DNA of 64,000 bases from Stenocarpella maydis. Its lineage: Eukaryota; Ascomycota; Sordariomycetes; Diaporthales; Diaporthaceae. The translations under genes were made by a program, and so were the position numbers. The stretch spans positions 359,102 to 423,101 of the forward strand of contig NQMI01000013.1 in assembly GCA_002270565.1 (NCBI GenBank), given 5' to 3'. Below, piece by piece: positions 1 to 11,624 of this stretch. Position 1 is the stretch's first letter, and every line of letters starts with the position of its first letter. The notes under the pieces were generated by a model. That model made no database searches. It saw only the letters and a program-made list of their open reading frames with translations, and was not told the DNA's origin.

Positions 1-2302
1 AGTCAAGGACGCTCATTGCGTCATTGCTCGGGCCCATCTTGCCTAGAAAGGCGCCACAGGATTAGCACGATCCACCATCAAGATTGGACGTGAACTTACA
101 GGTAGATGCGCCGTGAAACAAGAGCTCCATCTCATGCTGTAACCACGTCTTGATCTGGGCCTCAGTGGTCACATTCTGGCCGGGGAAAACCTCGGCCTCA
201 ATGATGCTGCAGTTAGACGCGATGGTCCGGATGCGCTGGAAAGCAGCGTAGGCCATATCGAGATCTTCTGGCTCGAGCAACCAGTTGGGGCTGATTACGG
301 GCTGGTCCAGAACGCTGGCGCTGGTAATGGTCATGTTGCCCCGCGACTTTGTGGCGGTAAGGATGGCACTCAGTGCAAGGATATTCGAGTCAGCCGGGAT
401 TCCGGCCGCTGCCAGACCTCTCAAGAGGGCGACAGGTCCGCTTTCAAGCGGTAGGTACTCGACTTCGGGCCAGTCGCTCGGGAAAGTGCCCAGCCAAGCA
501 CTTGTCGAGTTGCCAAAGCCTTCTCGGTTGGGGAACTTCTCGTATGCTACGTGATTTGTGTTAGGTACTTGATTCTTGGCCAGACTTTACTAGTAGCGTA
601 CAGCAGATACTCACAGACTGCTTGACCTGAACCAACACCGGCCAGTGGGCCTTCCTGATGGTTGTAGTACAAGTCGTTCCACTCCGCAACGACATCAGGA
701 TTGCCGAGCTGGAACTGAGTCCGGGTGGTGACGTTGACAATGAAGCCCAAGCCAAGGATCGGATGGTCCTGTATCCTGATCAGCCGCTCAACAACTCCCA
801 GACCTATTTATTAATTAATGGCTTAGATCAACATACCCACTCATTCTGGCCGACACCAGGCAGATCCGATAACACAGGAATACCGTGCTCCTCTAATGTG
901 GCTGAGGGGCCAATACCAGAGAGCATGAGTAGCTGCGGCGAGTGCCACTGCACACACCACCAATGATTGCTGGTCAACAAGGGGGACAATCCCAGTGGCC
1001 TGCCACGGCAGGGAAAATGGGCACTTACAACACCGGCAGATACAATGACCTCCTTGCGTGCCGAAAGATGGTACACGAGACTGCTAGCAGTGAGGGAGTT
1101 CGGTTGCACTTCCACCCCAGTTGCCTTCTTATTGTCATCAAACAGGACACGTCTCGCCAGAGTGTCGGGGTAGATTTTGATATCGGACCCCCGTGCGGCA
1201 GCCTGCAAGAAAGAGGTTTCGGACGAGTCTCGAGTCGAAGTTCGCGTATCAACGGAACATGTCATGCTGCCGTGGCCGATCAACTTGCCACTGTTGAATC
1301 CTCCAATATCCTCGATACCAACCTTGTTGAGTGCTTCTTTAAGCGCGGGGCCGTAGGGGCCAGCGTAGTTGCTGTAGGATACGTGAAGCGGGCCGCCATC
1401 AGGACTGAAGTCCGACTCATCAAACTCAATGTTTGCGGCCGGGTCTATCTTGGAATAATCTGGCGGCTGAAAGATCGCGGACTTCTTGTATGCGGGCAGG
1501 ACATTGTCCCAATTCCAGAAGTCGTCCCCGAGTTCCTCTGCCCAACGATCGAAGGTCCCAATGGTGCCCCTGGAGGACATACATCAGATATTTGCCATTG
1601 CACATCTGCGACAGGAAATGGCTAGCTTACCTCTGGAAGCCCATATAATTTGCAGCGGAGCTGTATGTAAGTATCAAGTCAGACACTTACTTGCATTGAT
1701 GGCATCGAAACTCCTTCACAACCGAGTAACTTACCCGCCACCAAAAGTCGAGGCAGTTATATAGCTTAGTCGACGGTTGTTGTAGCCCTATAAAGGTTAG
1801 CCTCGTCAGCGCAGGGTCTTCGAAGCACTATGGGAATGTGTAGATACTATACATACGACCTGTGGGGTAGTAAGGAGGGGGATTGCGGTCTCGGTCGTGA
1901 CTTGGCCAATAGGAAAGTCTAATGTGCCAATGGTGTTCAGTCCAGGGACCTGAGTTCGGTTTCCCTCGCTGATCTCGTAAAAGGTTCCTTGTTCCACAAT
2001 AGCAACGCTATAACCAGCGGGGTCTAGAGCCAAACGAGCCGCGATAGTGTTACCAGCATTACCACCACCAATGATCTAACAGACGTCAGTATTCTCGGGT
2101 CCCAAGTCGCCCATCACCACTAGTAACTTACAATATAATCATAGGTATCATTGAATCCAGGTCTGCCGAAACTATCACCGTATAGCCTGGTGATCCCATG
2201 GCTGTCGATCAGCGCCCCAACTGTGGGAGGATCTGCACTTTCGTCACCGGGCTGGCCACGCACGCTGACAGCCGCAACTAGAGCCAAGAGTGAGCCACGC
2301 AT
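1..2302 (-). CDS. GMC oxidoreductase (FAD-dependent), partial at the left window edge
   Basis: Glucose-methanol-choline family flavoenzyme, probably a secreted alcohol oxidase or dehydrogenase tailoring the cluster product. I place exons at 2302-2132, 2075-1860, 1787-1735, 1660-1631, 1569-1029, 947-837, 768-615, 546-100 and 42 to beyond 1; all phases agree. The start at 2302 is the first in-frame ATG and gives a signal-peptide-like N-terminus (MRGSLLALVAAVSVRGQ). The first intron interrupts the Rossmann strand, and splicing gives YDYI-IIGGGNAGNTIAARL, the ADP-binding motif. Later come TFGGGSAANYMGFQRGTIG (GMC signature 1) and HSPQLLMLSGIGPS (signature 2). Removing the last intron (99-43) restores FHGASTCKMGP, with the catalytic-site His. 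About 588 codons are present; the last few dozen lie outside the window. It is divergent from the DUF3237 gene. The substrate cannot be read from the sequence. Confidence 0.88.
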
Positions 2303-2823
2303 GATGAGAATGCCGAGTTCGGTTGTATGGAACAATGCTCAAGAGATTACGCAAACGAGAGGGTACAGATCACTTGCCGGGATGCAGAAACTGACTGGAA
2401 CTGTCTTTGACGTGGGATACTGCCCATACACTTTAAGCTACGGCATGCAGCACCTGGTTGGCGGTCTAGGCGCGAAAGGAGGAAGCCTTGACTAGGATTT
2501 CAGCTGGCGCTTCCATGTCCCAGCTCCGGATCCTAGATTGTGGCGTGTATGCGGTGGAAATTACAAAGTAATCCTCCGGCTCCGTTAGAGAATCCTGATC
2601 ACCTCACCTGGCCCCCGGCTCCGCGGTCGGGGTTGCCCGGGGCGAGTCTGCCAGTCTCGGCCCGAGGAGGCTCGATGCCCATGATCTTGCCAAATGATAT
2701 CGAAGACACTATGAAGCCTCTTCAAGGGCCATATATGCTTCTATTTCGATGACCAATTGACACAGAGAAGAAAGCAAAGTCTCACGAGTAATTCCAGACA
2801 CTATCACCAACAAGTAGCACAAC
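2303..2823. promoter_or_regulatory. Divergent promoter between GMC and DUF3237 genes
   Basis: This 521-bp stretch separates two divergently transcribed cluster genes and has no convincing coding content. It carries a perfect CTCGGCCCGAG palindrome, annotated separately, so both genes could answer to the same regulator. Confidence 0.6.
2656..2666. promoter_or_regulatory. Candidate Zn2Cys6 site CTCGGCCCGAG (perfect)
   Basis: Perfect 11-bp palindrome with inverted CGG triplets one base apart, the type of site bound by dimeric Zn2Cys6 regulators. It lies 158 bp before the DUF3237 ATG and 354 bp before the GMC ATG. The same palindrome recurs upstream of other genes in this cluster. Binding is inferred. 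Confidence 0.5.
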
Positions 2824-3591
2824 ATGTCTTCACCATCTGGATTCCCCTCCCTCACCCCAGCATTGATCACCAAGGTGTTTATTGGTGATGTTCATGACCT
2901 GGGTGAGTTCATCCCACTGGCCATCCAAGCAGGCAATTTGACTCAATGTCACCAGGGAAAATCCACAACGGGTCAAAGCTAGTGCACTACGTAAGTTGCC
3001 CCTAGCCTTTGACCGCACCTGTCGGTGGGCCTGACCGCTTACACAACTCCGAATTCAGGGAACCCCAAAGGGAACCATCGAATCTGTGCCAGGATTTGAG
3101 CCTGAATTCAAAGCCACTGTCAACTTTGGTGCCGATTGGCTGTCGTTCGACCCTGACGGAGAGCATGGCCGCATCGACCTACGAGGAATGGCCAGGTCTG
3201 TTCTCGGCCCACCTGTAAAGGGACCAACTCTGACCAAGTGCACCCGCTGACCTAATTAGAACCGACGAGGGCCATGCCATTGACTTTAGATACACGGGCG
3301 TGATCAAGATGGCGCCCAATGTGGCCAAGATATTTGACCAGAAGCCCGATATGGCTACTGTCCCATTTGGATACGCAAGTAAGTCATCAATCGTAGTTCA
3401 GTTTAAAATGAACTGAAGCTAATGAGAACTCTCGAAAAGCTGGATCACACACCTTCTTGGTTGCCGACCCGAAGCTCAAGATCCTGGAGAACAGCACCTT
3501 TGTCAGCAATGGCCGGATCGTCGTGGATGAGAACGGCCTGATGGTGGAGACAAGGCAATCTCTTGTTGTCGCTTCCACAGTAATGAACTGA
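2824..3591 (+). CDS. DUF3237 (UPF0311-like) family protein
   Basis: Small protein of 173 residues in five exons (2824-2902, 2956-2990, 3059-3195, 3260-3378, 3440-3591), whose lengths sum to a whole reading frame. Recognised by the DUF3237 layout: an N-terminal TPALITKVFI strand, GTPKGTIESVPGF, FGADWLSFDPDGE, a YTGVIKM strand, FGYATGSHTFLV, and a C-terminal segment around ENSTFVSNGRI. This looks like a small beta-barrel fold without a signal peptide or membrane segment, so probably cytosolic. I know of no established reaction for the family. Its place between GMC and SDR genes, under a shared promoter motif, suggests a role in tailoring or cyclisation, but that is inference. The fourth intron ends in an unusual AAG acceptor. 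No single unspliced frame covers more than a fraction of it, so automated callers could miss it. Confidence 0.82.
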
Positions 3592-4202
3592 TTTAGTCTC
3601 AGAAAGTATCCAGGGCAATCGTGGTGTGAGAGTTGCGCCTCTTCAAGGATAATTAAATGCATTCCTCTATGTGCTGGAGGGCACAGAGACGCATGATATA
3701 TACCTAGGTACCTACCTAGGTAGGCAGCACACTCACCTTAGGATTAGTAGCACAGATTGTTGACTGAACCAATGGCAAATATTATCTCATGCCCACGCGC
3801 TCATTTCAATTACTATGGGGGCTGCCATCATATTCCAGACCGTGTAGTACGTCTGAAGACTTGAGTTGGTCCACTCGCCAGTAACACAAGTCATGCTCTT
3901 CCAGAACAAAAGATTGCCTCACATGTATGATTACGCTCAAGGTACTCGCAGATAGGCTATGCAATACACAAATAGTACCTAGGTAGTTTCTTACGGATCC
4001 GTCGCTGGCGGCCCGCAGCACCGAGCCCGAGAAGACAACCTTGATTGGTCACAGATCAAATCCCTCAGGTTACGCACCAAGCAGAAACACTATTAATCCT
4101 TCCGGGCTACCAGCCGAATAGAATTTTCTTGTTCTTTTTTCTTGGAATTGATAACGCACATAGCAATTCTGCGATGCAAAACAGCATCTCGCTGCCTACA
4201 CC
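3592..4202. promoter_or_regulatory. Intergenic region upstream of the first SDR
   Basis: No gene is seen in this 611-bp stretch. It contains three copies of the decamer palindrome TACCTAGGTA (3701-3710, 3713-3722, 3976-3985) and a CGGCCCG core at 4009-4015, about 190 bp before the SDR start, which resembles the half-conserved form of the cluster palindrome. Confidence 0.5.
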
Positions 4203-5385
4203 ATGAGCATCTCTTTCAATGCGGAAACTTGCACCCAAGATGTTGTCGTCCATTTTAGAGACAACATCAAGGGCAAAATCATCCTAACAACAGGCACCTC
4301 AACTGGAGGCATTGGTGCCAACTTTGTACTGGCGATCGCCAACGCGCAACCCAAATTGTTGATCTTGGCCAACCGAGACCCGGAAAAAAGTGCAGACATA
4401 GTAAAGGCCATAGGCGAAGCCAAGCCGGAGGTAGGAATACGGCTGCTCGACCTAAATCTGGGATCCCTTCCGGACGTCCGCCAGAGTGCTGAGACGTTCA
4501 TGTCGTGGGCCGACGTCCCGCACGTCGACGTGCTGGTCAACAACGCCGGCATAATGGCAACCGACTATCGGCTCTCGGCAGACGGTATCGAGTCGCAAAT
4601 GGCCACAAACCACCATGGCCACTTCCTCTTCACCAACTTGATCATGGACAAGCTCCTGGCCTCGGGTTCGCCGCGTCTGGTCAATGTCAGCAGCGACGGA
4701 CACCGCCTCAGCCCGATTCGCTGGGCGGATCCCAACTTCGCGGTGAGAGCTGGAAGAGCATTGCCATTGTGACTGGTCGAGAAGTACTCCGACTGATGTG
4801 TCCGCAGGGTGGTGAAACATACAACCGATGGGCTGCCTACGGGCAGTCAAAGACGGCAAACATACTGACGGCGCTTGCCTTCGCCAAGAGGTTCAGCAAC
4901 AGAGGACTGGTTGCATTGAGTCTAAACCCGGGGACAGTCAGAGGCACAAAGCTGGGGGCCCACGTTGATTGGGAGAATCAGTACCCCGAACTCCGTAAGT
5001 ATATGGAAATAGGACCTACAGATTACTGCCAGAACTAACGATCATGAAGAGGCACTCGATAAATCATTGGGCAACATGGAGGGGTGGCGGGCGGACTTTA
5101 AATGGAAGACCGCAGAGCAGGGCGCAGCCACTCATGTGTATGCGGCCTTTGCACCGTTTGCAGAAGGTTCGTCTTTCTTCTTATTGCGTCGTATTAAATA
5201 CAAGATTTTACTCGAGCGTCGGACTGATGACAGTGTATGTTCCAGATGAGAATGGGGCGTACTTGCAAGACTGTAATGTCGCAGACCCCTGGACAGAGAC
5301 AGTGAAACCTTGGGCTACAAGCAAAATCGAGGCTGAGAGACTGTGGAAGCTGAGTGAAGAAGTGGTTGGGCAGAAGTTCGACTGA
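4203..5385 (+). CDS. Short-chain dehydrogenase/reductase (SDR 1)
   Basis: NAD(P)-dependent oxidoreductase of 327 residues, probably interconverting a hydroxyl and a ketone on the polyketide. Exons are 4203-4742, 4808-4994, 5050-5166 and 5246-5385; the sum is in frame. The N-terminal cofactor motif is TGTSTGGIGANF (about residue 31), followed by NNAGIMA, the catalytic Ser in NVSSDGH and the YGQSK catalytic Tyr/Lys, which is brought into frame only by splicing out 4743-4807. The C-terminal half matches the retinol-dehydrogenase/WW-oxidoreductase-like group of fungal SDRs. The second intron ends in AAG with an ACTAAC branch point just before it. There is no membrane segment. Substrate and cofactor preference are unknown. 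Confidence 0.87.
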
Positions 5386-5850
5386 TGATTGATAATATTC
5401 GCATTGCCCCATGTAGTCGAATGTGTATAAGCAAAGCGGATTGGAGTCTTGCATAGTACAACGATATAAACAGGTAGAGCATGAACATAGTTAGCAGTAT
5501 CTGGACCAGCTGTTGTACCTGGTATCGGACGTCTGTGGTTTAAGTGTCATAGTATGTTAGTGGAATCATTGCAACTCAGAGGCAACCATATCAAACCGCG
5601 CTGTAAATGAGGTGTGTAACTGTTCGATTTCTCTGCACTGCAACATGGTTAATTTGACTCGGTCCGGACCCAAATGGCACCCATTAGTCCTTGTCAGCTC
5701 AAGACTAAATTTTCGTCGTCGTTAAGGCCCCGAAAGCCTGTTGCCGATTTCTCACTATGGCAACCTTGAAACTTCCAACCATTCTTTCTCATATAGAACC
5801 TCGCGGGTGATTACAGACTCACAGCAGGCTCTGGCCTCTTAGCTTGGATG
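5386..5850. other. Convergent 3' intergenic region
   Basis: These 465 bp lie between the 3' ends of SDR 1 and the P450. Nothing coding is seen. A CTCGGTCCGGA sequence at 5659-5669 resembles the cluster palindrome but is not in a promoter. Confidence 0.4.
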
Positions 5851-7549
5851 TCACAAGGGTGTGAACTTCAGCTCCAACTTTGCAAGTTTCCATGTGAAAC
5901 GATCCTTTACGTTGTCGATAAACTCACTCCCAGCCTCTGGGCTTCCGAAGTCGATATTAAACCTTGTCACAGCCTCCGCAATGACTAACCGAAGCTGCAT
6001 CAGGGCAAGAGGTCGTCCGATACAGCCGTACGGTCCTGATGAGACGTATTAGCAAGTTCGTCCGTAACAATGGCACTACGTTGACAGGGTACTCACCGGC
6101 AAGGAAAGGCGCATAAGCTGTTTTGTCCTTGATCATGTTGGGATTGTGTGTCCAGCGCTGCGGCAAGAACTCGTTGGGTTTCTCGTAGGCTGAGCCCAAT
6201 CGTGCGATCACGTATTGCGGAGTCCAGACAGTCATGTTTCCGGGCACGAACGTCCCGTCTACCATGATTCCCTCGGGTGGTGTTTTGCGCGTGATTGCAG
6301 TGGGTGGAACCGGGCTGAGGCGCAACGTCTCACTTATGATAGCGTTCAGATGAGGCGCGTCGTAGATACGCTGGTGCTCGAATGTGCCGTCCTCGCTCCT
6401 GAGGGGGATAAGCTCGTTGCGTAGGATTTCCAAGTTCAGGGGATTGGCCGCCAAGTAGTAGAAGATGTGAGACAATGTTGCAGCCGTTGTGTCGCTTCCG
6501 GCTACAATGATAGACCGTGAATCACTTCGGAGTGTGTTCATTTCCTGGTCGGAAGGATTTTTGCCAGCATGGTCGAGAAGAACTGCCATCAGACTCATCC
6601 CGTCAGAGCCTTTGTCAGCCATTCGCAATCTCAACTGCTCATCGCAGTAGCCAATGAACCTCCAATAATCCTTTGTCAGCCCGGGAATAGCGATCATCAT
6701 CCGGAAGATCCAGGTCGGCAGCTTCATTGACTGAAGGTCCATGGCCGTATCCAACAGTGTCACTGCCCAATGCTGCTCGCCTCCCACCAGCATGCCGAAG
6801 TCGCGGTTGAAGGCCAAATCTCCCATGACATCGAAGCTGAAATGATTGAACCACCTCGCGGCATCTACTGGCTGGCCCTCGCTTTCCCGCAGCCGGTCCA
6901 TGAGCAGCTTGTTGTACACTCCGATGCGGCGCTCATACCCGCGCAGCTCTCTGTCACCAAAAGCCTTGCTCCACACGCGGCGGCGCTCTGCGTGGAACTG
7001 ATGATTGCGGCTGGTGTGCATGGACTCTCGGGGCAGGTCCTCATCGTACCACGTGGCCTTGCGACATTTGCTCCTATTGCCGTGGATCTCCTGCACCGCT
7101 GCCGGGTGTGCGATCATCAGGTCCGATGACCCGACTCTCACGAAAGGCCCATATCTCTGATAAAGGCCGAGTGATACCTTGTGGGCGTCGTGATTTGTCA
7201 CTTGAGTTGTGAGCCACAGGCTTGTCAGTTTGGCTCCGAATGGCCCAGGAAATCGTCGAAGCGGGTGAAAAAATAGCCGATAGACAACCAGGCTGCTGTA
7301 CAAGCCAAGCAGCACATAGGCAGTAATTGGTAATGTGAAGCCGATGGCCTCGGCCAGAGTGAGCCCCTGGAACCACTTCAAAGCAGCCGTGATTCCCGCA
7401 AAGAGTGCGCCCGCGCCCTGGAGGTACTTGACGCCGTGCAGGTGATGTTCGCCCCTTGCAAAGTACCCTAGGTGCAGGCAGATGCCTGCGACCAGGGAAA
7501 CTAGGTGCAGTGGCCCCGGCTCGGTTGTGGAATATTTTACGGCACTCAT
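5851..7549 (-). CDS. Cytochrome P450 monooxygenase with an extended membrane N-terminus
   Basis: Heme-thiolate monooxygenase of 545 residues that probably hydroxylates or oxidises the polyketide at the ER membrane. Two exons: 7549-6097 and 6035-5851. Splicing the 61-nt intron creates the heme ligand motif FLAGPYGCIGR, which the unspliced frame lacks. Also visible are the I-helix AGSDTTAATL, the K-helix ETLRLSP (ExxR), and a PERF-like region PQRW. The first 90 residues hold about three hydrophobic stretches before the hinge HPLRRFPGPFGAK, more than the usual single anchor; this layout is known in a group of fungal cluster P450s. The start at 7549 is the first in-frame ATG; the 12 codons before it contain none. 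Family number is not assigned. Confidence 0.92.
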
Positions 7550-8509
7550 GATTGTGACTTCAGGAATCGCCCCTGAAAGCAACAAAACGGGTTGTGTGAT
7601 GGCGGATAGGATTGGGAGTAACTACACTGTAACCGGAGCCCGGAGTGAAATAGATGTACTGAGCTCAAATGATTTACCTGGCGATACTATCCACGAAATT
7701 CCCAGGCATCCGTCGTGGGCCCCTGACGCGATTCTGATCGGGGAGTGTCCCTCGAGACGATCTCGGCCTCGGCCCGGTCAGCCCGGCTGACACTCTGAGA
7801 GGACCCCGAATCCGGGTTGCACCAGTTGCTACAGTATTGAATAATCAGAATTTGAGTCTCATTCTAGTGATGTGGCTCGTAGTCAACTGCTTCTCGTACC
7901 TCAAAGCTTGCGAAGCGTCCACACATGACATCGTACGAGGCTTTCCGCCCAATGGTGATAACCATGTGGAAATTAAGAGCCGTACACCTAAACCAACAAT
8001 ATCAGTGACAAAACATACAAGAGGATATATGAATGCCTATAGTGGTGCATGTTTTTTACCCCGATAAAAGATTCTCTAACTGTACCTAGCCCTGGTGACT
8101 GATGAAAGCACCGCTGTGGCCTCCGTTTCCGTGCCTACCAATTTCTGCTTGCTATACTATTCCAACATCTAGCTGTTGACACAGAAGCAGCTTACCAAAC
8201 CTAGTCGGGACACTGATTAGTTTGTCTAACGTAGAAGTCTCCCACTGATCGTCACAAAACTGGGCGGAAGGCGGCCATCATGGGACATCCTACTCTTGGA
8301 GTGCTGACACGATATCCATTACGATTCATGCAGCTACTACACTTCTTTTTTAAGCTCAAGTCTCTGAAACTAACTCCCCAAGTCTTAGATTTACAATGAT
8401 GCCCCGGTAAAATGAACAGTTCATTATAACACGCTTCCGGTCCAGTCCAACAGTCTGTCCTCCTCCGCCACTGATAATTTGAGATATTTGAAATGTCTTC
8501 GCGTAACCA
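7550..8509. promoter_or_regulatory. Upstream region of the P450; no gene seen
   Basis: This 960-bp gap lies between the P450 start and the 3' end of the membrane-protein gene. At 7762-7778 there are overlapping CTCGGCCTCGG and CTCGGCCCGGT sequences, degenerate forms of the cluster palindrome about 215 bp before the P450 ATG. I see nothing else supportable. Confidence 0.45.
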
Positions 8510-9728
8510 TTATGAATTTTTGGGCGTATTTTCAGGTTCCGTAAACAGCACCTCGTCTTTCCACCAGCTCATGATGAGACACGCGCTCCCAGGTCCCAGG
8601 ACTGCGCTTGCACCGATCATGGCCGCCGCAGTTTTCAGGAAGCTGTACGAGCCAGTCGCAGTTACAGACGCCACGCTAAACTGGCGCCAGATGACCACCA
8701 TAACTGTAAGATACCCGACAAGCTGGTCCCACAGGAAAAAGCTGCGAATACCATCCCCCACTGTCCTTGTTACAGCAAAGGCTAGCGGTGGGACAAAAAG
8801 AGACCAGGGGCTCAATTCCTGTATGTATTCGGGCTTGAACAGTGCTGGGAATAGTACCGTGGTGAGAGAGATTGCACAGATGCTGATGTGAATGGCAGAA
8901 CTGGCCATGACGGTCAGGCCGGCTACGAGGCGCATAGCCCTCAGATGTTGCGCAGGCGCTCGCCCTGCAGAGTTCCCCGAGCCGCTAATGCGCGATGGCG
9001 GGGCAGCAACAGCTTGCAGAACAATGAGAGCAGTCGAGGTGATCAATGGATAAATGTTCCATGCCCCAACTGCCCACTGCTGGAATGTGTTGGTTACGAT
9101 TGACGGTGAAGGCAGAGCCATTAGCACCGCAGGCAACACGTATCCGATAACGACAGCAGGAATGATGAGAACCGCTCGGCGAGTCTCAATTAGAGATTTC
9201 TGCTTGAGAGCACGGTGGTCCAGTTTCGGGGATACTGTCACAGAAGACTTGAGGAAGGTCAATGCCCAGAAAAACCCGGCAGTGCCTATCGTACACCCCT
9301 GGAAAATGAGCAGCCATGTAGTAGGCCTATGCATGCTGTTAGTTAGTACTAGGCATATTGTGGGCAGACTGGGTTCTCTCTTACCGCCGAAGAGATGCCG
9401 CCAGCCCATGAGCTGCTCGAGCGTTTTCGAGATAATTCCAAACAATTATTGGAAGCAATTGGGACAAAAAGTAGATTCCAATTATCGAGGTGGCTGGGTG
9501 GGATCCATCGACGGCCTCCCAGAAAAACACAACCAGCACGTCGAGCAAATAGTCGACCGGAAAGATGCCAGTGAATTTGCGTATCAAAGCCGACTGCGTT
9601 CCGGGCATAATGTAAGGATTAGATCCATGCAGCGCGTGCAGGAGATGGGACAAGGTCCCGTCAGCAGCTGAGCGGCCCCAGGTCCCCAGGGTTCCAGCCA
9701 CGCCGAGGACATAAAGAAGTGACTGCAT
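8510..9728 (-). CDS. Polytopic membrane protein, AscI/AurD-like putative cyclase or epoxide hydrolase
   Basis: Integral membrane protein of 386 residues with roughly nine hydrophobic helices. Two exons, 9728-9385 and 9326-8510, joined across a 58-nt intron; the total length is exactly in frame. Near the N-terminus it has FPVDYLLDVLVVFFWEAVDG and near the C-terminus GPGSACLIMSWWKDEVL, features I associate with the family of fungal cluster membrane proteins that includes the AscI-type terpene cyclase and the epoxide-opening proteins of the aurovertin and citreoviridin pathways. That assignment is from memory and needs a profile search. In this cluster a PaxM/AurC-like flavin epoxidase is its natural partner, so it may open or cyclise epoxides formed on the polyene. 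A perfect regulator palindrome lies about 150 bp upstream. A transporter role cannot be excluded. Confidence 0.75.
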
Positions 9729-10290
9729 TGCGGATGAAGGAAGAAGACGAATTGAGGACTACTACTGTGTCAGTAGGCTGCGGCAGCTGTTACGGCTCGC
9801 AAGGTCCATATCGTCCCAGAAAATCGTAAACTCACGACTTAAAATCGACAGCAACCAGGCCATGCTACCGGGGCCTCGGACCGAGAGCTGATTGCATCCT
9901 GCAGAATTCGCGTATGCTTGCTCAACTTTGCGCCCACTATCGACCGTGCCGCTGCAACACTACCTGCATACTTGACAGCATTCGTGCTGACCAATGCCTA
10001 CTTCGTGCTGACACCTTTGACGTAGATACACTCCTTTGAGGCGGGCGGACTCGACCACCGGAGTGCCCAATTCCGATTGCCTGCCGCACAGGGATTGGTA
10101 CCCCTTGCTGACACTCCTCCAGGTATATTCGACTGCTCGTTCCAGTCAGCGGGGTTTTGGAGCTATTGGGTCTATAGCTTGTCTTGCATGGCTACGTGAT
10201 CATTCTCACCTCCTTCAGCTTCTGTAACGCTCCAACGCAACTTTACCGTGGCGTGGGCTAGCAACGCGATTGTCGGATCTCTCCATCACA
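9729..10290. promoter_or_regulatory. Divergent promoter between membrane cyclase-like gene and SDR 2
   Basis: 562 bp without credible coding content, separating two divergently transcribed cluster genes. It contains the CTCGGACCGAG palindrome annotated separately. Confidence 0.55.
9875..9885. promoter_or_regulatory. Candidate Zn2Cys6 site CTCGGACCGAG (perfect)
   Basis: Perfect palindrome differing from the copies at 2656 and 13935 only in the central base, which fits a CGG-N-CCG inverted-triplet site with a free spacer. It lies 147 bp before the membrane-protein ATG and about 400 bp before SDR 2. Confidence 0.5.
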
Positions 10291-11253
10291 ATGTTCGGTG
10301 CTGCAAAGTTCAAGCCCGAGCGGGATATTCCCAACCTCGTCGGAAAGGTCATCTTTATTACGGGAGGCAGTGATGGTCTTGGCAAAGAGTCGGCGCGACA
10401 GTTTGCCCGCCATGGCGCGACTGTCTACATTGGAGCACGCAACAAGACCAAGACTGCGAATGCCATCTCCGACATCAAGGCCAGCCTCAAGGCCGAGCCA
10501 CCCAAGAGCGCCGAGTCAGAGCCAGACCTCCACTTCATCGAGTTGGATCTGGCCTCACTTGACTCGGTCGCAAACGCCGCCAATGCCTTCCGGAGCCAAA
10601 GTAGCCGCCTTGATATCCTCATGAATAACGGCGGGATCATGGCCACCCCAGAAGGCTTAACTAAGGACGGGTACGAGGTCCAATTCGGCACGAATCACGT
10701 CGGCCACACGCTGCTCACCAAGTTATTGCTCCCCGTGCTCGACAAGACACAGCGGGAGGGTGCTGACGTGCGCATCATCAACGTGACCTCGATTGCTCAG
10801 GAGTGGTTTGGCCCCCCCAACGGTCTGATACTCGAGGACGCCAAGACCAAGATGGACGGCATCGGGCCCTGGCAGCGGTACGGCCATTCCAAGATCGCCA
10901 ACGTTTACTTCACCAAGGGCCTGGCCAAGCGATACCCTCACATTCGTTCCATCGCAGTACACCCTGGCGGCACCAAGACAAGCCTCTCCAAGGGCGTCCA
11001 GCCGACCCAGCCCGCACTTGTACAGGCTGTCATGAATGTGGTTAAGAAGTTTACGTTCGCCGATGTCGCCGAGGGGGCCCGCAATCAACTGTGGGCCAGC
11101 GTATCTCCTGAAGCAAAGACGGGCGCAGTGTACTATCCGGTGGCCAAAGAGCACAAGGAAAGGCCCATTTTGAAGGATGAGAAGATAGCGGATGAGCTTT
11201 GGGACTGGACCGAGAACGAACTCAGCAGGTTTACAGTTACTGAGACTGATTGA
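10291..11253 (+). CDS. Short-chain dehydrogenase/reductase (SDR 2)
   Basis: Single-exon SDR of 320 residues. The first in-frame ATG is at 10291; the seven open codons before it begin with TTG and are not a credible start. The cofactor motif is TGGSDGLGKESA (about residue 24), then NNGGIMA (a variant of the usual NNAG, with Gly for Ala), INVTS and the YGHSK catalytic pair. It belongs to the same broad retinol-dehydrogenase-like group as SDR 1 but is clearly a different protein rather than a recent duplicate. Probably a cytosolic ketoreductase or dehydrogenase of the pathway; the substrate is unknown. Confidence 0.92.
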   Translation: MFGAAKFKPERDIPNLVGKVIFITGGSDGLGKESARQFARHGATVYIGARNKTKTANAISDIKASLKAEPPKSAESEPDLHFIELDLASLDSVANAANAFRSQSSRLDILMNNGGIMATPEGLTKDGYEVQFGTNHVGHTLLTKLLLPVLDKTQREGADVRIINVTSIAQEWFGPPNGLILEDAKTKMDGIGPWQRYGHSKIANVYFTKGLAKRYPHIRSIAVHPGGTKTSLSKGVQPTQPALVQAVMNVVKKFTFADVAEGARNQLWASVSPEAKTGAVYYPVAKEHKERPILKDEKIADELWDWTENELSRFTVTETD

Positions 11254-11624
11254 TATATCCTTTCGCAATTCATACATTTCCTAGTTGACACTTTGTACTC
11301 AATAAACTTCCCCGAAGCTCTGGTATGTGTAATCCCATCGTTACCTAGGTAGTAACATAAACTCGGTATCATATATGGAGACAGTATTCAATGGAAGCGA
11401 ACAGCAGCTTTGAAGTACTTTGGACCTCCCCCGCCCCATTTTTGCTTTTCGTGGTTGGCTAGTAGTTACCCTAGAAACAGTGCGAACAAGTCAAGCCAAG
11501 TAAAAGCAGTCATTTGCCTTTGAAACATACTTCAGTACCTAGGTACGTATGTAGTGCCTTGAAATATCCAAAGCGCGTGTATATATGCATAAGCTATTAT
11601 GGTGTTGGGGTGTTCACTATGTAG
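11254..11624. other. Convergent 3' intergenic region with TACCTAGGTA copies
   Basis: 371 bp between the ends of SDR 2 and the first transporter. It has two copies of the palindrome TACCTAGGTA, at 11342-11351 and 11536-11545. No gene is seen. Confidence 0.45.

Noticed and set aside
62..99. Apparent early stop in the GMC gene near 62
   Set aside because: The stop falls within a canonical 57-nt intron (99-43) with a GTAAGT donor, GCTAAT branch point and CTAG acceptor; splicing restores the conserved C-terminal motif.
5659..5669. CTCGGTCCGGA, a near-match to the cluster palindrome
   Set aside because: It sits between two convergent gene ends, 9 of 11 matching; not counted as a regulatory site.
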